Shown: piece after piece, positions 1 through 10,333 of the stretch | How positions within the stretch are numbered: the stretch's first letter is position 1 | Layout of the letters: the number at the start of each line of letters is the position of its first letter | Assembly: GCA_017427185.1 (NCBI GenBank) | Contig: JAFRTJ010000023.1 | Location: 1 to 64,000, forward strand | DNA: 64,000 nt | Direction of reading: 5' to 3' | Source: Bacteroidaceae bacterium | Lineage (GTDB): Bacteria; Bacteroidota; Bacteroidia; Bacteroidales; Bacteroidaceae | Notes under the pieces: generated by a model | Told to the model about the DNA's origin: nothing | Database searches by the model: none | Seen by the model: the letters and a program-made list of their open reading frames with translations, nothing else | Position numbers and translations under genes: made by a program

Positions 1-69
1 TATATATTATTATATATAATATAAAGAATAATAGAAGTGGGTGTACTATGAAATTTTGATTTTGATAAT

Positions 70-94
70 GTAACGCATGTAACGCATGTAACGT
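70..94. repeat. 9-bp tandem repeat GTAACGCAT
   Basis: Two full copies and one partial copy of GTAACGCAT lie head to tail in a very AT-rich leader (positions 1-130 hold no gene). A related run in the opposite orientation (units like CGGCGTTA) sits at 1174-1197, next to the second copy of the 62-bp repeat. Function unknown; it could be a protein-binding array or slippage product. Confidence 0.6.
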
Positions 95-130
95 CTGTTT
101 TGTCCTCCCTAAAGTTTGTTGTTTTCCTTA

Positions 131-192
131 CCCCTGTCTTTATGGTTGAATCCCATTTGGATTATTTCTTCTGATTCTTGGCAGGGGTTGAA
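131..192. repeat. 62-bp dispersed repeat, copy 1
   Basis: This segment matches 1220-1281 at all but about five positions. It begins with CCCCTGTC and closes with GGCAGGGG, so its ends can pair, as in a small palindromic or MITE-like element. It lies just downstream of the truncated hsdR start (minus strand). The two copies bracket the restriction relics and the toxin-antitoxin pair. Confidence 0.8.
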
Positions 193-247
193 TAATTAAC
201 TCTCAACCTTTGTTGCTGTTGAACAGGCTCCGCGGAAAGCCGTTCAA

Positions 248-376
248 TCACATCTGGGGTTTGCGCGCAATAAAAGCATTCTGCTCCACCAGAATCTTAC
301 TCCCTGAAACAATGCCCCATCCAGCATCCCTCAGCTTGGGAGCTATCTTGTTCAGTCGTGTCTGCGCTTCGTTCAT
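248..376 (-). pseudogene. Remnant of type I restriction endonuclease subunit R (N-terminus)
   Basis: The minus strand reads 42 codons beginning MNEAQTRLNKIAPKLRDAGW, which resembles the N-terminus of HsdR proteins (MNEAeTR.k.IdP.L..aGW), then hits TGA. Full HsdR is about 800-1000 aa, so only the first few percent remain. The sequence beyond the stop runs into the 62-bp repeat and does not continue as HsdR. With the hsdS tail at 999-1157 on the same strand it indicates a former hsdM-hsdS-(TA)-hsdR operon. The match is from memory of the family, without alignment. Confidence 0.55.
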
Positions 377-455
377 ATATATTGTTTTTCAGTTTTTATT
401 TTGTCATTTCAGAATTTTAGGTTATTTTTGCAAGCAGAACAAATATTTATCAGGT

Positions 456-707
456 ATGAATAATACAATGCGACTTAATGCAGAGCTGCTCCGAAACATG
501 AGCATCATTGCCGAAGACGAGAACCTGCTGAAACGAGCTACAAAATACTTGCGCAAGCTCGTTGCTGAGAAAAAAGCAGACCCGACCCTCCTCACAAAAG
601 AAGAGTTCTTTGCCCGTGTAGATAAGGCAGAGAAAGATATCGCTGAGGGTAAAGGCGTCACCTTCACAAATAAAGACGACATGAATGCCTGGCTAAATTC
701 GCTCTGA
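456..707 (+). CDS. Type II toxin-antitoxin antitoxin (RelB/Phd-like partner of YoeB)
   Basis: An 83-aa acidic protein, encoded directly ahead of a YoeB-type toxin and therefore its likely antitoxin. Such proteins bind the toxin with the C-terminal part and autorepress the operon with the N-terminal part. An upstream extension of the frame exists to 210, but it crosses the hsdR relic and is low-complexity, so I start at the ATG at 456 (MNNTMRLNAELL); a second ATG at 468 is possible. The stop and the toxin start share one base (TGATG), so translation is coupled. No specific antitoxin family motif was identified; the call rests on size and position. Confidence 0.7.
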   Translation: MNNTMRLNAELLRNMSIIAEDENLLKRATKYLRKLVAEKKADPTLLTKEEFFARVDKAEKDIAEGKGVTFTNKDDMNAWLNSL

Positions 708-982
708 TGAAATACGCCATTACTTATTCTCCAGAAGCCCAAGAGGGACTTGCAAAGCTGAAGCGCAGCGAACCTGCATCTTTCAAAAAGGCTGTCAAAT
801 TGCTCAACGAGATAGCAGAACATCCTCAAACTGGCACAGGCCATCCTGAGCCACTGAAAGGAAAGCCTGAGAATCGCTGGAGTCGTCAGATCACCAAGAA
901 ACATCGTTTGGTGTATCACATTTTCGAGATGGAAGTCCACGTTGATGTGCTCTCTGCCTATGGACATTACGACGATAAGTGA
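707..982 (+). CDS. Txe/YoeB family addiction toxin (mRNA interferase)
   Basis: A 91-aa basic protein with the family outline: N-terminal MKYAITYSPEAQEGL, central lysine-rich helix, GTGHPEPLKG, then the core NRWSRQITKKHRLVY and a C-terminal SAYGHYDD. In YoeB toxins the Glu/Arg/His residues of the central and C-terminal strands cleave ribosome-bound mRNA; here Arg (in RWSRQI), the KHRLVY segment and the C-terminal HY are present, so it looks active. The start overlaps the antitoxin stop by one base. It sits inside a degraded type I restriction locus, a common home for such modules in Bacteroidales. Confidence 0.9.
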   Translation: MKYAITYSPEAQEGLAKLKRSEPASFKKAVKLLNEIAEHPQTGTGHPEPLKGKPENRWSRQITKKHRLVYHIFEMEVHVDVLSAYGHYDDK

Positions 983-998
983 TGGCTTCATACTGTTT

Positions 999-1157
999 CT
1001 ATTCAAATACTTGTCGTAATATTGCTTGTTTCAATGCGTCGCACTCCTGAGAAATCTTCTCGTAGTTCGCTGGGAGGCGGTCAACCTTGAATTTGAGGGA
1101 GTCGAGGGTTGCGATGATGGATTTGCAGCCAGTATGGGATTGACGAAGGGGAATTAT
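999..1157 (-). pseudogene. Remnant of type I restriction specificity subunit S (C-terminus)
   Basis: The minus strand encodes about 50 residues ending at TAG (999-1001), including SIIATLDSLKFKVDRL and KISQECDALKQAILRQ. This is the typical C-terminal coiled-coil tail of HsdS. The frame dissolves upstream near 1157, next to the GCGTTAC repeats and the second 62-bp repeat, so the rest of the gene is gone. It probably represents an insertion or deletion scar. Recognition is by motif memory only. Confidence 0.55.
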
Positions 1158-1165
1158 GAAACATC

Positions 1166-1197
1166 ACGCCGTACGGCGTTACGGCGTTACAGCGTTT
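1166..1197. repeat. 14-bp palindrome plus tandem CGGCGTTA units
   Basis: ACGCCGTACGGCGT (1166-1179) is a perfect palindrome and runs into tandem 8-bp units CGGCGTTA, CGGCGTTA, CAGCGTTT. The GCGTTAC core is the reverse complement of the GTAACGC units at 70-94. No gene product is encoded here. Confidence 0.6.
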
Positions 1198-1219
1198 CAT
1201 TTTGATTTTAAATTTAGTC

Positions 1220-1281
1220 CCCCTGTCTTGGGGGTAGAATCCCTTTTGGATTATTTCTTCTGATTCTTGGCAGGGGTTGAA
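1220..1281. repeat. 62-bp dispersed repeat, copy 2
   Basis: Near-identical to 131-192 and in the same orientation, with the same pairing ends CCCCTGTC and GGCAGGGG. It separates the hsdS remnant from the terminator of the glucosaminidase gene. Confidence 0.8.
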
Positions 1282-1308
1282 CCTAGAGCAAAGCCCTTTT
1301 GAGGGACA

Positions 1309-1342
1309 AAAAAAGAGAGGTGAACGATGCCCTCTCTTTTTT
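1309..1342. terminator. Bidirectional rho-independent terminator
   Basis: AAAAAAGAGAGG (1309-1320) and CCTCTCTTTTTT (1331-1342) form a perfect 12-bp stem with a 10-base loop and runs of A and T at the ends, so it can stop transcription from both sides. It mainly serves the minus-strand glucosaminidase gene that ends at 1365. Confidence 0.85.
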
Positions 1343-1364
1343 CATTGAAGAATGTGCTTTCCCA

Positions 1365-1988
1365 CTAGAGTGCAGCATACTGCCGCTGAAGGTCGCGGAT
1401 GTTGGTGCTCTTTACTACCCTTTTGTAGGTTGCAGACAGCTCCTCCTCGTAGGTGGGGCTGGATGCGTAGCGGAAACCGCCATCATTCACATAATTCTTC
1501 ATCAAGTCTTGCTCTGTGCGGCCATTTACCAGGTAATTCGATTTCAGGAGTGCGACATAGTCGGCAATGCAATTCTCGTAGCTCGTGTAACGGCGACTCA
1601 CTCCAAACATCGAGTAGCGGCTGGTGGCGCGTCCCATTCCCTGGGTGCCAAAGCAGGTCTCCAACTGAGTCTGGCTCAGCATGAAGCAGAGGTCCAATTC
1701 GTTCTCGAGACACTGCTCTACCATACAGGCAGGCAAAGCCTCGTAGGAAGTGGGGGCTACCTTTTTAATATAAGAGGTAACCTCGTCCAGCATTTGCTCT
1801 CTGAGGGAATCCAATCGGGCTTGCCGCATCTCTGCCATCTGCTCGTGAGCACGACGTATCAGGGACTTGGTGCCGAAGGATGCTTCCTCGCGGGCCTTGT
1901 CGGCATTCATGACGAACAGTGTCTCAGCCAAAGGGGCTACTGTTCCCACGATCAGAATCCACAAGAGCAACGTGAAACGTCTCTTCAT
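1365..1988 (-). CDS. Glucosaminidase-domain protein (GH73-like peptidoglycan hydrolase)
   Basis: A 207-aa protein with an N-terminal hydrophobic signal/anchor (about residues 5-22) and a glucosaminidase-type domain from about residue 75 on. SQTQLETCFGTQG followed by SMFGVSRRY corresponds to the GH73 active-site region, where the Glu of 'LES..G.S' is the general acid; here it is LETCFG. Such enzymes cut the glycan between GlcNAc and MurNAc in the periplasm. I start at ATG 1988 (MKRRFTLLL); a TTG two codons upstream is less likely. A TAACTTTG promoter box lies at 2071-2078. A second, LysM-bearing glucosaminidase is at 4504. Confidence 0.75.
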   Translation of the reverse strand: MKRRFTLLLWILIVGTVAPLAETLFVMNADKAREEASFGTKSLIRRAHEQMAEMRQARLDSLREQMLDEVTSYIKKVAPTSYEALPACMVEQCLENELDLCFMLSQTQLETCFGTQGMGRATSRYSMFGVSRRYTSYENCIADYVALLKSNYLVNGRTEQDLMKNYVNDGGFRYASSPTYEEELSATYKRVVKSTNIRDLQRQYAAL

Positions 1989-2070
1989 AATCAATACTTC
2001 TTTTCGTTCATTCTCAAATTCTTCACCTTTGAGCGGTCGTTCTCCGCCCGTTTTACAGGTTTAGCGGGTG

Positions 2071-2078
2071 CAAAGTTA
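2071..2078 (-). promoter_or_regulatory. Bacteroidetes -7 box for the glucosaminidase gene
   Basis: On the minus strand this reads TAACTTTG, a match to the Bacteroidetes consensus TAnnTTTG. It leaves a leader of roughly 80 bases before the ATG at 1988. The rest of 1989-2297 contains no gene. Confidence 0.6.
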
Positions 2079-2297
2079 CGGAAAAAATCCTGATTATCAG
2101 CATTTTCTCTTTCTTCCCTCCCCTTTTTGCCCCCTTTTGAGTCCTTTTTCCGCCTCATTTTGGAAGCCTTTTAACATTTCATCCGCTCCCCAAGCGACCT
2201 GCCTGCTTCTCCCATTGCGAGGGAGTTTTCCCCACTTCCATCGCCCTACCTGATTGGAAATGAGGGGTAAGCGCGAGGCTTCAATGGTTAAAAAAAC

Positions 2298-3851
2298 TTA
2301 ATAGGTGGTCTTGTCTTCCAATTTTTCGCCTTCTTCCCCCTCCAAGAAATCGGATGTCTCGTAATCCTCGAGTGACTTCTTTTTCTTGTTCTCGCGTGCG
2401 CCTGCCTTGATGAGATTGCGTGCTGCCGTGATGATGCTGGGTCCACTCTCTGCCGTAGTGATTCTCAGTTGATTCATGCACGAGACAGTATCCTTCATCT
2501 TTGTCTCCACGTCGCTGAACCGCTTGGCAAAATCCTGCGTACGGTCGATGATCTGATGGGCTGCCTTCATCATGTCCTCCTGGTTCTTGAGCTGCCGCAC
2601 CTGAGTCCACATCATCTCCAGAATCCGCAGGTTCATGTACATCGTTTGTGGTCCCAAAATGAGGACTCCCTTGTCGTAAGCCTCGCGCCAGAGAGAGCTG
2701 TCGTTGGAGAGGGCAAGGTTGAGGGCTCCTTCCGTATGGATATACATGATGACAAAGTTGAGTTTGTTGTATCCTTCGCGCAGGTATTTGCTGTAGTCCT
2801 TCTTGGCAAGGCGATCCACTTGGGCACGCAGGCTTACCAGATGGTCCTTCAGATGGCTGCTTTGCTCATTTGGGTCATTGGTGTTGACGTATCGCTCATA
2901 GGCCGTGAAGGACATTTTGGAATCGACCACCACGTCGCGCTTGTTGGGGAAATGCAGGATGAAATCAGGAATCAATCCCCTGCCTTCATCGTCCTTGATC
3001 TGATTGCCCAGCTTGTCGCGCAAGTGCTCTTGCGACGAATACTGCTCGCCGTCTTTCAGTCCCAGGTCCTCGAGGAGCTGCTTGAGTTTCAGCTCGCCAA
3101 AGTTGCCTTGTATCTTCACTTCGCCCGTCAGAGCTCTGGTCAATCGGTCAGCCGTCTCTCCCAACTTGGAGTTCTGGCTCATGTTGGCCTTAATGGTGGC
3201 GTCCAGCCTGTCGAGCGCTTCCTTATGCCTGAGCTTGCTGTCCTCGAGCGATTCCTTCATGGCCTTGAGGCTTTGCTCCAGTGGGTCCACGATTCTCGAC
3301 ATCTGCTCCCTGTTCTTCTCGCCCAGTTCATCCTGACGCGCTTTCAGCACAGACTCTGAGGTTGATTTCATCTGTTCCTTGATGAGGGCAAGCTGATCCT
3401 CCACCTGCTTTTTGTTCATCTCGCGCAGTTGGTCCAGCTGTTTCTCTGAGGCCTCCTTCACTTGTGCCAACTGTTTCTCGTAGGACTCCTTCAGGTCCTG
3501 AATCACTTTCTCGTTCTGCTGCCTGGTCTCCTCCTCCTCTGCCTCATTCTCCTGCCGCAGGATGCTTATCTGCTTCTCGTACATCAGCTTCAGCTCCGCC
3601 AACTGGTTTGCAGCCGTTTCCGCCTTGGTTCTCTGCACCTCGCGTTCCGTGCTCAATTGCCTGAGCTCACCCATCTGGCTGCTGATTGTCTGCTCGTGGC
3701 TCAGTATCTTTGCCTGCAGCTCTCCCACCTTGGTCTCCAGAACATCAATCCTGACACTTCCTATCTGCTGGCCATACCTCTTGCCCAACAAGTAACAAAT
3801 CACGCTCACGATGGCTGCGGCTATAAGTGCGATAACCAAATATGTCTCCAT
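2298..3851 (-). CDS. DNA recombination protein RmuC
   Basis: A 517-aa protein with one N-terminal transmembrane helix (about residues 4-22), a long coiled coil (about 30-230) and a C-terminal RmuC domain starting near GNFGE (residues 249-253) and including FPNKRDVVVDSKMS. RmuC proteins limit rearrangements at inverted repeats and are thought to act as membrane-tethered nucleases related to the PD-(D/E)xK fold; the VVDSK segment fits the D-xK part of that core. Length is normal for the family. It stands alone, with cdd 57 bp upstream on the same strand, so the two may be cotranscribed. Confidence 0.92.
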   Translation of the reverse strand: METYLVIALIAAAIVSVICYLLGKRYGQQIGSVRIDVLETKVGELQAKILSHEQTISSQMGELRQLSTEREVQRTKAETAANQLAELKLMYEKQISILRQENEAEEEETRQQNEKVIQDLKESYEKQLAQVKEASEKQLDQLREMNKKQVEDQLALIKEQMKSTSESVLKARQDELGEKNREQMSRIVDPLEQSLKAMKESLEDSKLRHKEALDRLDATIKANMSQNSKLGETADRLTRALTGEVKIQGNFGELKLKQLLEDLGLKDGEQYSSQEHLRDKLGNQIKDDEGRGLIPDFILHFPNKRDVVVDSKMSFTAYERYVNTNDPNEQSSHLKDHLVSLRAQVDRLAKKDYSKYLREGYNKLNFVIMYIHTEGALNLALSNDSSLWREAYDKGVLILGPQTMYMNLRILEMMWTQVRQLKNQEDMMKAAHQIIDRTQDFAKRFSDVETKMKDTVSCMNQLRITTAESGPSIITAARNLIKAGARENKKKKSLEDYETSDFLEGEEGEKLEDKTTY

Positions 3852-3908
3852 AGTTTCATTAACTGTTGTGTACCTCTCTGCAAATCAGCAACGACTCCAA
3901 TAAACCGA

Positions 3909-4388
3909 TCATTCCATAGACTCCCTGACAAACTGGAAGGGAAGAAGCGCGCGAACAGAATCAACAACGTGCGTGCCATCGCTTCCATAAAGCAAAATGC
4001 GGATGGGATGCTTGAAGCGGTCCTCTATCTCGAGAATCACCTGACGGCAGGCTCCACAGGGAGGAACTGGAGCCTTGAGGAAATGACCTTCCTTGTAAGC
4101 CGCAATAGCCAGGGAGAGAACAGGCTGGTCTGGATAATGAGCATTCGCGGAGAAAAGGGTGGTACGCTCAGCACACAACCCAGAGGGGAAAGCCGCATTC
4201 TCCTGATTGCTGCCCGTAAAGACAACTCCATTCGCCAACAAGGCAGCTGCACCCACCTGGAAATGGCTGTAGGGAGAATAACTGGTTTGAGTAGCTTTCT
4301 TGGCTGCCTCAATGAGCTGACGGTCTTCGCAGGAGAGCTCATCCCAATCATAAACCGTCACGGAACTTACGATATCGTATTGCTTCAT
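3909..4388 (-). CDS. Cytidine deaminase
   Basis: A 159-aa zinc enzyme that deaminates cytidine and deoxycytidine to uridine forms in pyrimidine salvage. The signature is complete: CAER (Cys72, catalytic Glu74) and PCGACRQ (Cys111 and Cys114), the three zinc cysteines and the proton shuttle. NQENAAFPSG is the substrate-binding segment. Length is normal for the homotetrameric/dimeric CDD class. It is divergent from the LysM glucosaminidase gene at 4504. Confidence 0.95.
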   Translation of the reverse strand: MKQYDIVSSVTVYDWDELSCEDRQLIEAAKKATQTSYSPYSHFQVGAAALLANGVVFTGSNQENAAFPSGLCAERTTLFSANAHYPDQPVLSLAIAAYKEGHFLKAPVPPCGACRQVILEIEDRFKHPIRILLYGSDGTHVVDSVRALLPFQFVRESME

Positions 4389-4503
4389 CTGAAAGTTGAC
4401 AGTTATTTGACGATAATCAGTGCATCACATCGACAAATGTATGCAAAATTTTTCGGAAATCAAGGTATTTTTTGTAATTTTGTGCCTGAAATCAAGGATT
4501 CTT

Positions 4504-5418
4504 ATGAAATTGAAACAAGTTAACTTGCTTATCATAGCTTTTTTGGTAAGTCTGCAGGGACTTGCCCAAAGAACCAATCAGGCCTACTGGACATACATAG
4601 ACAAATACAAAGACTGGGCGATGGAGCAGATGAGGGATTATCAGATTCCTGCCAGCATCACCCTCGCGCAAGGCTTGCTGGAAAGCAATGCCGGCAGAAG
4701 CACGCTGGCCACACAGGCAAACAACCACTTTGGCATCAAAGTGGGAAGCTCGTGGACTGGACCTTATGTGCTGCGCAACGATGATGCGCCCAACGAGAAA
4801 TTCCGCAAATACAACAGCGCCAGGGAGAGCTACATCGACCACAGCAAATTCCTGCACGGAAGGCGCTACCAGGGACTCTTCCAGCTGAACATCAGAGACT
4901 ACAAAGGCTGGGCACGAGGACTGAAAGCCGCAGGATACGCCACCAATCCCAGTTATGCCGAATCGCTGATCAGCATCATCGAGATGTACAATCTCTCCCA
5001 GTTCGACACAGGAAAGAAGCATACGCCCAACATCCATAGAGAGAAACAAACGGGAAGCGACTTCTTCAACCGCCACATGGTGTACAAGAACAACAAGAAC
5101 TATTTCATCATCGTGGAGCTGGGAGACAACATGGCCACCATCAGCAAGGAAACGGGCATCAGCCTGAAGCATCTCTACGAATACAACGACCTCCCCAAGG
5201 ACTATTGGCCCACTCAGGGTGACGTGCTCTACATGAAAAAGAAACAGAAGTGTGCCAGCAAGGAATTCAAGAAGTATCCCATCCACATCGTGGAGGTCAA
5301 CCAGAGTATGTTCGACATCGCTCAACTCTATGGCATGAGACTGGAAAACCTGTATAAGCTCAACAAATTGAATCTAAGTTACACTCCCCAAGTGGGAGAT
5401 ATCCTAAGAATCAGATAA
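4504..5418 (+). CDS. Glucosaminidase with two C-terminal LysM domains
   Basis: A 304-aa secreted peptidoglycan hydrolase. The start is the ATG at 4504, giving a signal peptide (MKLKQVNLLIIAFLVSLQ, cleaved near GLAQ); the frame is open 84 bases further up but without a signal. The glucosaminidase domain (about residues 30-170) holds ITLAQGLLESNAGRS, with the catalytic Glu of the GH73 type, and NNHFGIK. Two LysM repeats follow (about 200-245 and 258-304), which bind N-acetylglucosamine in the wall. 21 bp separate it from the ABC-F gene, so they may share a transcript. Confidence 0.9.
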   Translation: MKLKQVNLLIIAFLVSLQGLAQRTNQAYWTYIDKYKDWAMEQMRDYQIPASITLAQGLLESNAGRSTLATQANNHFGIKVGSSWTGPYVLRNDDAPNEKFRKYNSARESYIDHSKFLHGRRYQGLFQLNIRDYKGWARGLKAAGYATNPSYAESLISIIEMYNLSQFDTGKKHTPNIHREKQTGSDFFNRHMVYKNNKNYFIIVELGDNMATISKETGISLKHLYEYNDLPKDYWPTQGDVLYMKKKQKCASKEFKKYPIHIVEVNQSMFDIAQLYGMRLENLYKLNKLNLSYTPQVGDILRIR

Positions 5419-7056
<1,638 letters not shown>

Positions 7057-7072
7057 TCGGACAATATGACAT

Positions 7073-7088
7073 TGGCACGTTTCTTGCA
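7073..7088 (+). promoter_or_regulatory. Sigma-54-type -24/-12 promoter for grpE-dnaJ
   Basis: TGGCACGTTTCTTGCA agrees with the sigma-54 consensus TGGCACGNNNNTTGCW at every fixed position, with GG and GC 10 bases apart as required. It lies about 30 bases before the grpE ATG, with no competing TAnnTTTG box between. A related element precedes dnaK (24404-24419). Confidence 0.6.
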
Positions 7089-7117
7089 CTTCTCTCTATA
7101 AAAAAACTAATGTAAAA

Positions 7118-7762
7118 ATGAGCGAAGAAATGAAAGAAAGACAGGAGGAAGAAAACCAACTGAAAACTGATAGTACAGAGAATCTGCAGGATAACATCCA
7201 AGAATCTCCCAAGAGCGAAAAGGCGGAGGAAACAGCAGAATCTTCTGCAGCATCCGCAGAAGAAACTGATTCCAAGGAGAACGAAGACACTCCCAAGGAA
7301 AAGACCTTGGAAGAGAAATTGGCTGATGCAGAGGCTGAAATAGAATCTTTGAAGGACAAATACCTGAGAAAGGTTGCTGAGTTCGACAATTACCACAAAC
7401 GCTCCATCAAGGAGAAAGCCGACCTGATTTTGAATGGCGGCCAGAAGACCGTCGTAAGCATTTTGCCAGTTTTGGATGACATGGAACGGGCTCTGAAGAA
7501 TATGGAAAAGGCTGAGGACGTGTCTGCAGTGGTAGAAGGTGTTGAGCTCATCTACAAAAAATTTGTCAGCATTCTAGGGAAACAGGGAGTAGAAGCCATC
7601 AAGACGGAAAACGCAGATTTCGACGTCGACGTACACGAGGCTATCGCTCAAATACCTGCTCCCAATGACGATATGAAGGGCAAGGTCATCGATTGCACCC
7701 TAAAGGGGTACAAGATGAATGACAAGGTTATCAGACACGCACAAGTGGTAGTAGGACTGTAA
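7118..7762 (+). CDS. Nucleotide exchange factor GrpE
   Basis: A 214-aa cochaperone that drives ADP release from DnaK. The first 65 residues are very acidic and probably unstructured; a coiled coil follows (about 66-115, with [16 protein letters not shown]), then the beta-domain ending [10 protein letters not shown]. Length is at the upper end for the family because of the N-terminal tail. dnaJ starts 4 bp after its stop, making a grpE-dnaJ(-folC) operon; dnaK is 17 kb away. A sigma-54-like promoter precedes it. Confidence 0.96.
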   Translation: MSEEMKERQEEENQLKTDSTENLQDNIQESPKSEKAEETAESSAASAEETDSKENEDTPKEKTLEEKLADAEAEIESLKDKYLRKVAEFDNYHKRSIKEKADLILNGGQKTVVSILPVLDDMERALKNMEKAEDVSAVVEGVELIYKKFVSILGKQGVEAIKTENADFDVDVHEAIAQIPAPNDDMKGKVIDCTLKGYKMNDKVIRHAQVVVGL

Positions 7763-7766
7763 GACT

Positions 7767-8936
7767 ATGGCAGAAAAGAGAGATTATTACGAAGTTCTAG
7801 GCGTCAGCAAGAATGCTACGGACCAAGAGCTGAAGAGCGCATACAAGAAGATGGCCATCAAATATCACCCAGACCGCAATCCAGGTGATAAGGAAGCTGA
7901 AGCCAAATTCAAGGAAGCTGCAGAAGCCTATGACGTTCTGCGCGATCCGCAGAAACGCCAACGCTATGACCAGTTTGGCCATGCAGGACTGGAGGGAGCA
8001 GGCGGATTCGGCGGATTCGGCGGAGCTTCCAGCATGAGCATGGATGACATCTTCAGCATGTTTGGCAGCATCTTTGGAGACATGGGCGGATTCGGCGGAT
8101 TCAGCGGATTCAGCAGCGCTGGCGGTTCGTCCAGGCAAAGCGATCGTGGAGGTGACTTGCGACTGAAAGTTCGAGTAAACCTGAATGATGTGGCCAACGG
8201 TGTGACCAAGAAATTCAAGGTTCACAAGAAGATTGCCTGCCAGCATTGCCATGGAAGCGGCAGCGAGGACGGAAGCACAGAAACCTGTTCAACATGTAAG
8301 GGCAAAGGATATGTCACAAGGGTTGTAAATAGCATGTTCGGCCGTATGCAAACCCAGAGTGCCTGTCCCACCTGTAACGGAACCGGCAAAACCATCAAGA
8401 ACAAATGCCACGTTTGCGGAGGCAATGGTGTAGTAGATGGCGATGAAGTCGTAGAGGTAAAGATCCCTGCAGGTGTGAGCGATGGTGTTGTGATCACTCT
8501 CAATGGCAAGGGACACGCAGGTAGATGGAACGGGACACCTGGTGACATCCAGGTGTTCATCGAGGAAGAGCAACATCCTGAGCTGGAGCGTAAGGACCAG
8601 AACTTGATCTACAACCTGCTGCTGGATCTTCCCACCGCAGTTCTTGGTGGTACAGCTGACATCCCCACACTGGATGGAACGGCCAAGATAAAAATCGAGC
8701 CAGGAACGCAACCAGGGAAAATAATGAGACTTCGAGGCAAGGGACTCCCTGCGCTAAAAGGATATGGCTACGGAATGGGCGATTTGATAGTCAACATCAA
8801 CATCTATATCCCAGAAACCCTGAGTAAAGAAGAAAGAGATCTCTTTGAGAAAGTCAAGGACAGCGAAAACATGAAGCCCAGTAAGGCAACCAACAAGAAC
8901 AATTTCTTCAACAGATTCAAAAAGATTTTTGAATGA
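7767..8936 (+). CDS. Chaperone protein DnaJ (Hsp40, type I)
   Basis: A 389-aa cochaperone that stimulates DnaK ATPase and delivers clients. The J domain (1-70) carries HPD at residues 34-36. A Gly/Phe-rich linker with GGFGGFGG repeats spans about 72-120. The zinc-binding domain has all four CxxCxGxG elements ([32 protein letters not shown]). The C-terminal substrate-binding domains follow. The stop overlaps the folC start as ATGA. Confidence 0.97.
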   Translation: MAEKRDYYEVLGVSKNATDQELKSAYKKMAIKYHPDRNPGDKEAEAKFKEAAEAYDVLRDPQKRQRYDQFGHAGLEGAGGFGGFGGASSMSMDDIFSMFGSIFGDMGGFGGFSGFSSAGGSSRQSDRGGDLRLKVRVNLNDVANGVTKKFKVHKKIACQHCHGSGSEDGSTETCSTCKGKGYVTRVVNSMFGRMQTQSACPTCNGTGKTIKNKCHVCGGNGVVDGDEVVEVKIPAGVSDGVVITLNGKGHAGRWNGTPGDIQVFIEEEQHPELERKDQNLIYNLLLDLPTAVLGGTADIPTLDGTAKIKIEPGTQPGKIMRLRGKGLPALKGYGYGMGDLIVNINIYIPETLSKEERDLFEKVKDSENMKPSKATNKNNFFNRFKKIFE

Positions 8937-10225
8937 CATATCAAGAAGCAACAGAATACCTGTTCGACTCCGCCCCGCTATTTCAAAATATCGGGGCGGG
9001 TGCATATAAAGAAGGACTGACAACCACAAAGTTACTGGACGAGCACTTCAACCATCCTCATCAGTCGTTCCGCACCATTCATGTAGCAGGTACCAATGGA
9101 AAGGGCTCTTGCTGCCACACACTGGCCTCCATTTTGCAGGAAGCTGGATACAAAGTGGGACTCTACACAAGTCCGCATCTGGTGGATTTCCGCGAAAGAA
9201 TCCGAGTGAATGGAAAAATGATTCCCCAACAGAGAGTCGTGGATTTTGTCGAACAGGAGAAATCCTTCTTCGAACCTCTTCACCCTTCCTTCTTCGAGCT
9301 GGCCACCGCTCTCGCTTTCCTCTATTTTAGAGAGGAGAAAATAGATGTAGCCCTGGTGGAAGTCGGATTGGGAGGACGATTGGATTGTACCAACATCATA
9401 CACCCTGATCTAAGTATCATCACCAACATCAGTTTCGATCACACCCAATTCCTGGGCGACACATTAGAGAAAATAGCAGGTGAGAAAGCTGGCATCATTA
9501 AACCACATGTACCTGTCATCATAGGCGAGACGAACGGACATGCAGAAGTCAAAAAAACATTCTGGAATAATGCACTGATTAACAATTCAAAAATTGTCTT
9601 TGCCGAAGAAAGAGATGAAATCAAATCATCAGGACAAAATCCATCAGGAGGACGAACCTATCAGACTCACCACTGGGGACAATTGGAAGGTGAATTGGGA
9701 GGACTCTGCCAAGAGAAAAACACCAACACCATCCTGGCTGCTATCCCTGAACTCAGAGAAGCAGGTTACAGAATAAGCGACGATGATGTACGACAGGGAT
9801 TCCTGCATGTATGCGAAAACACAGGTCTCTTGGGCAGATGGCAGAAACTAAGCCAAGATCCGCTGATCATATGCGACACAGGACACAATGTGGGAGGCAT
9901 GCAATACATCATTGAACAATTGGAAACAACGCCTCATCGTAAGCTTCACATCATAATTGGTATGGTTTCTGACAAAGACATCACGACTGTCCTGTCGATG
10001 CTCCCCAAAGAGGCTCACTACTATTTTACACAAGCTAGCGTAAAGAGGGCAATGCCTGCAGCACAGTTCGCCACAAAAGCAAGAAATGCAGGACTTTATG
10101 GCGAGGAATACGAAAACGTTTCAGCAGCATACAGTGCCGCCTTCAGAAATCTGAAGAAAGACGATTTGTTGTTTATAGGAGGCAGCAATTTCATCGTAGC
10201 AGACATGCTAAAGAACACACTTTAA
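8933..10225 (+). CDS. Bifunctional folylpolyglutamate / dihydrofolate synthase
   Basis: A 430-aa Mur-ligase-type enzyme that adds glutamate to dihydropteroate and folates. The P-loop GTNGKGS is at residues 53-59, followed by the folate-site segment [24 protein letters not shown] is the typical Mur ligase motif and [10 protein letters not shown] belongs to the C-terminal domain. The start overlaps the dnaJ stop (ATGA), so it is translationally coupled to the chaperone operon although its job is unrelated. No terminator is obvious before galM. Confidence 0.94.
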   Translation: MTYQEATEYLFDSAPLFQNIGAGAYKEGLTTTKLLDEHFNHPHQSFRTIHVAGTNGKGSCCHTLASILQEAGYKVGLYTSPHLVDFRERIRVNGKMIPQQRVVDFVEQEKSFFEPLHPSFFELATALAFLYFREEKIDVALVEVGLGGRLDCTNIIHPDLSIITNISFDHTQFLGDTLEKIAGEKAGIIKPHVPVIIGETNGHAEVKKTFWNNALINNSKIVFAEERDEIKSSGQNPSGGRTYQTHHWGQLEGELGGLCQEKNTNTILAAIPELREAGYRISDDDVRQGFLHVCENTGLLGRWQKLSQDPLIICDTGHNVGGMQYIIEQLETTPHRKLHIIIGMVSDKDITTVLSMLPKEAHYYFTQASVKRAMPAAQFATKARNAGLYGEEYENVSAAYSAAFRNLKKDDLLFIGGSNFIVADMLKNTL

Positions 10226-10265
10226 AGTTTTTTAGCATTTTCCACAACACCTTTTTCTTCTTTTA

Positions 10266-10297
10266 TTTGTCCATCTCAAAAATTTTGACTAGATTTG
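10266..10297 (+). promoter_or_regulatory. Bacteroidetes promoter of the galactose operon
   Basis: TTTG at 10266-10269 and TAGATTTG at 10290-10297 are separated by 20 bases, the usual -33/-7 arrangement of Bacteroidetes housekeeping promoters. It lies about 36 bases before the galM ATG. Confidence 0.6.
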
Positions 10298-10333
10298 CAG
10301 TAGCAATTACTACTATAACTAATCGAAATACCG

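Noticed and set aside
210..455. N-terminal extension of the antitoxin frame
   Set aside because: It runs through the hsdR relic on the opposite strand and would add an unlikely 82-residue hydrophobic and cysteine-bearing stretch. A normal antitoxin starts at 456.
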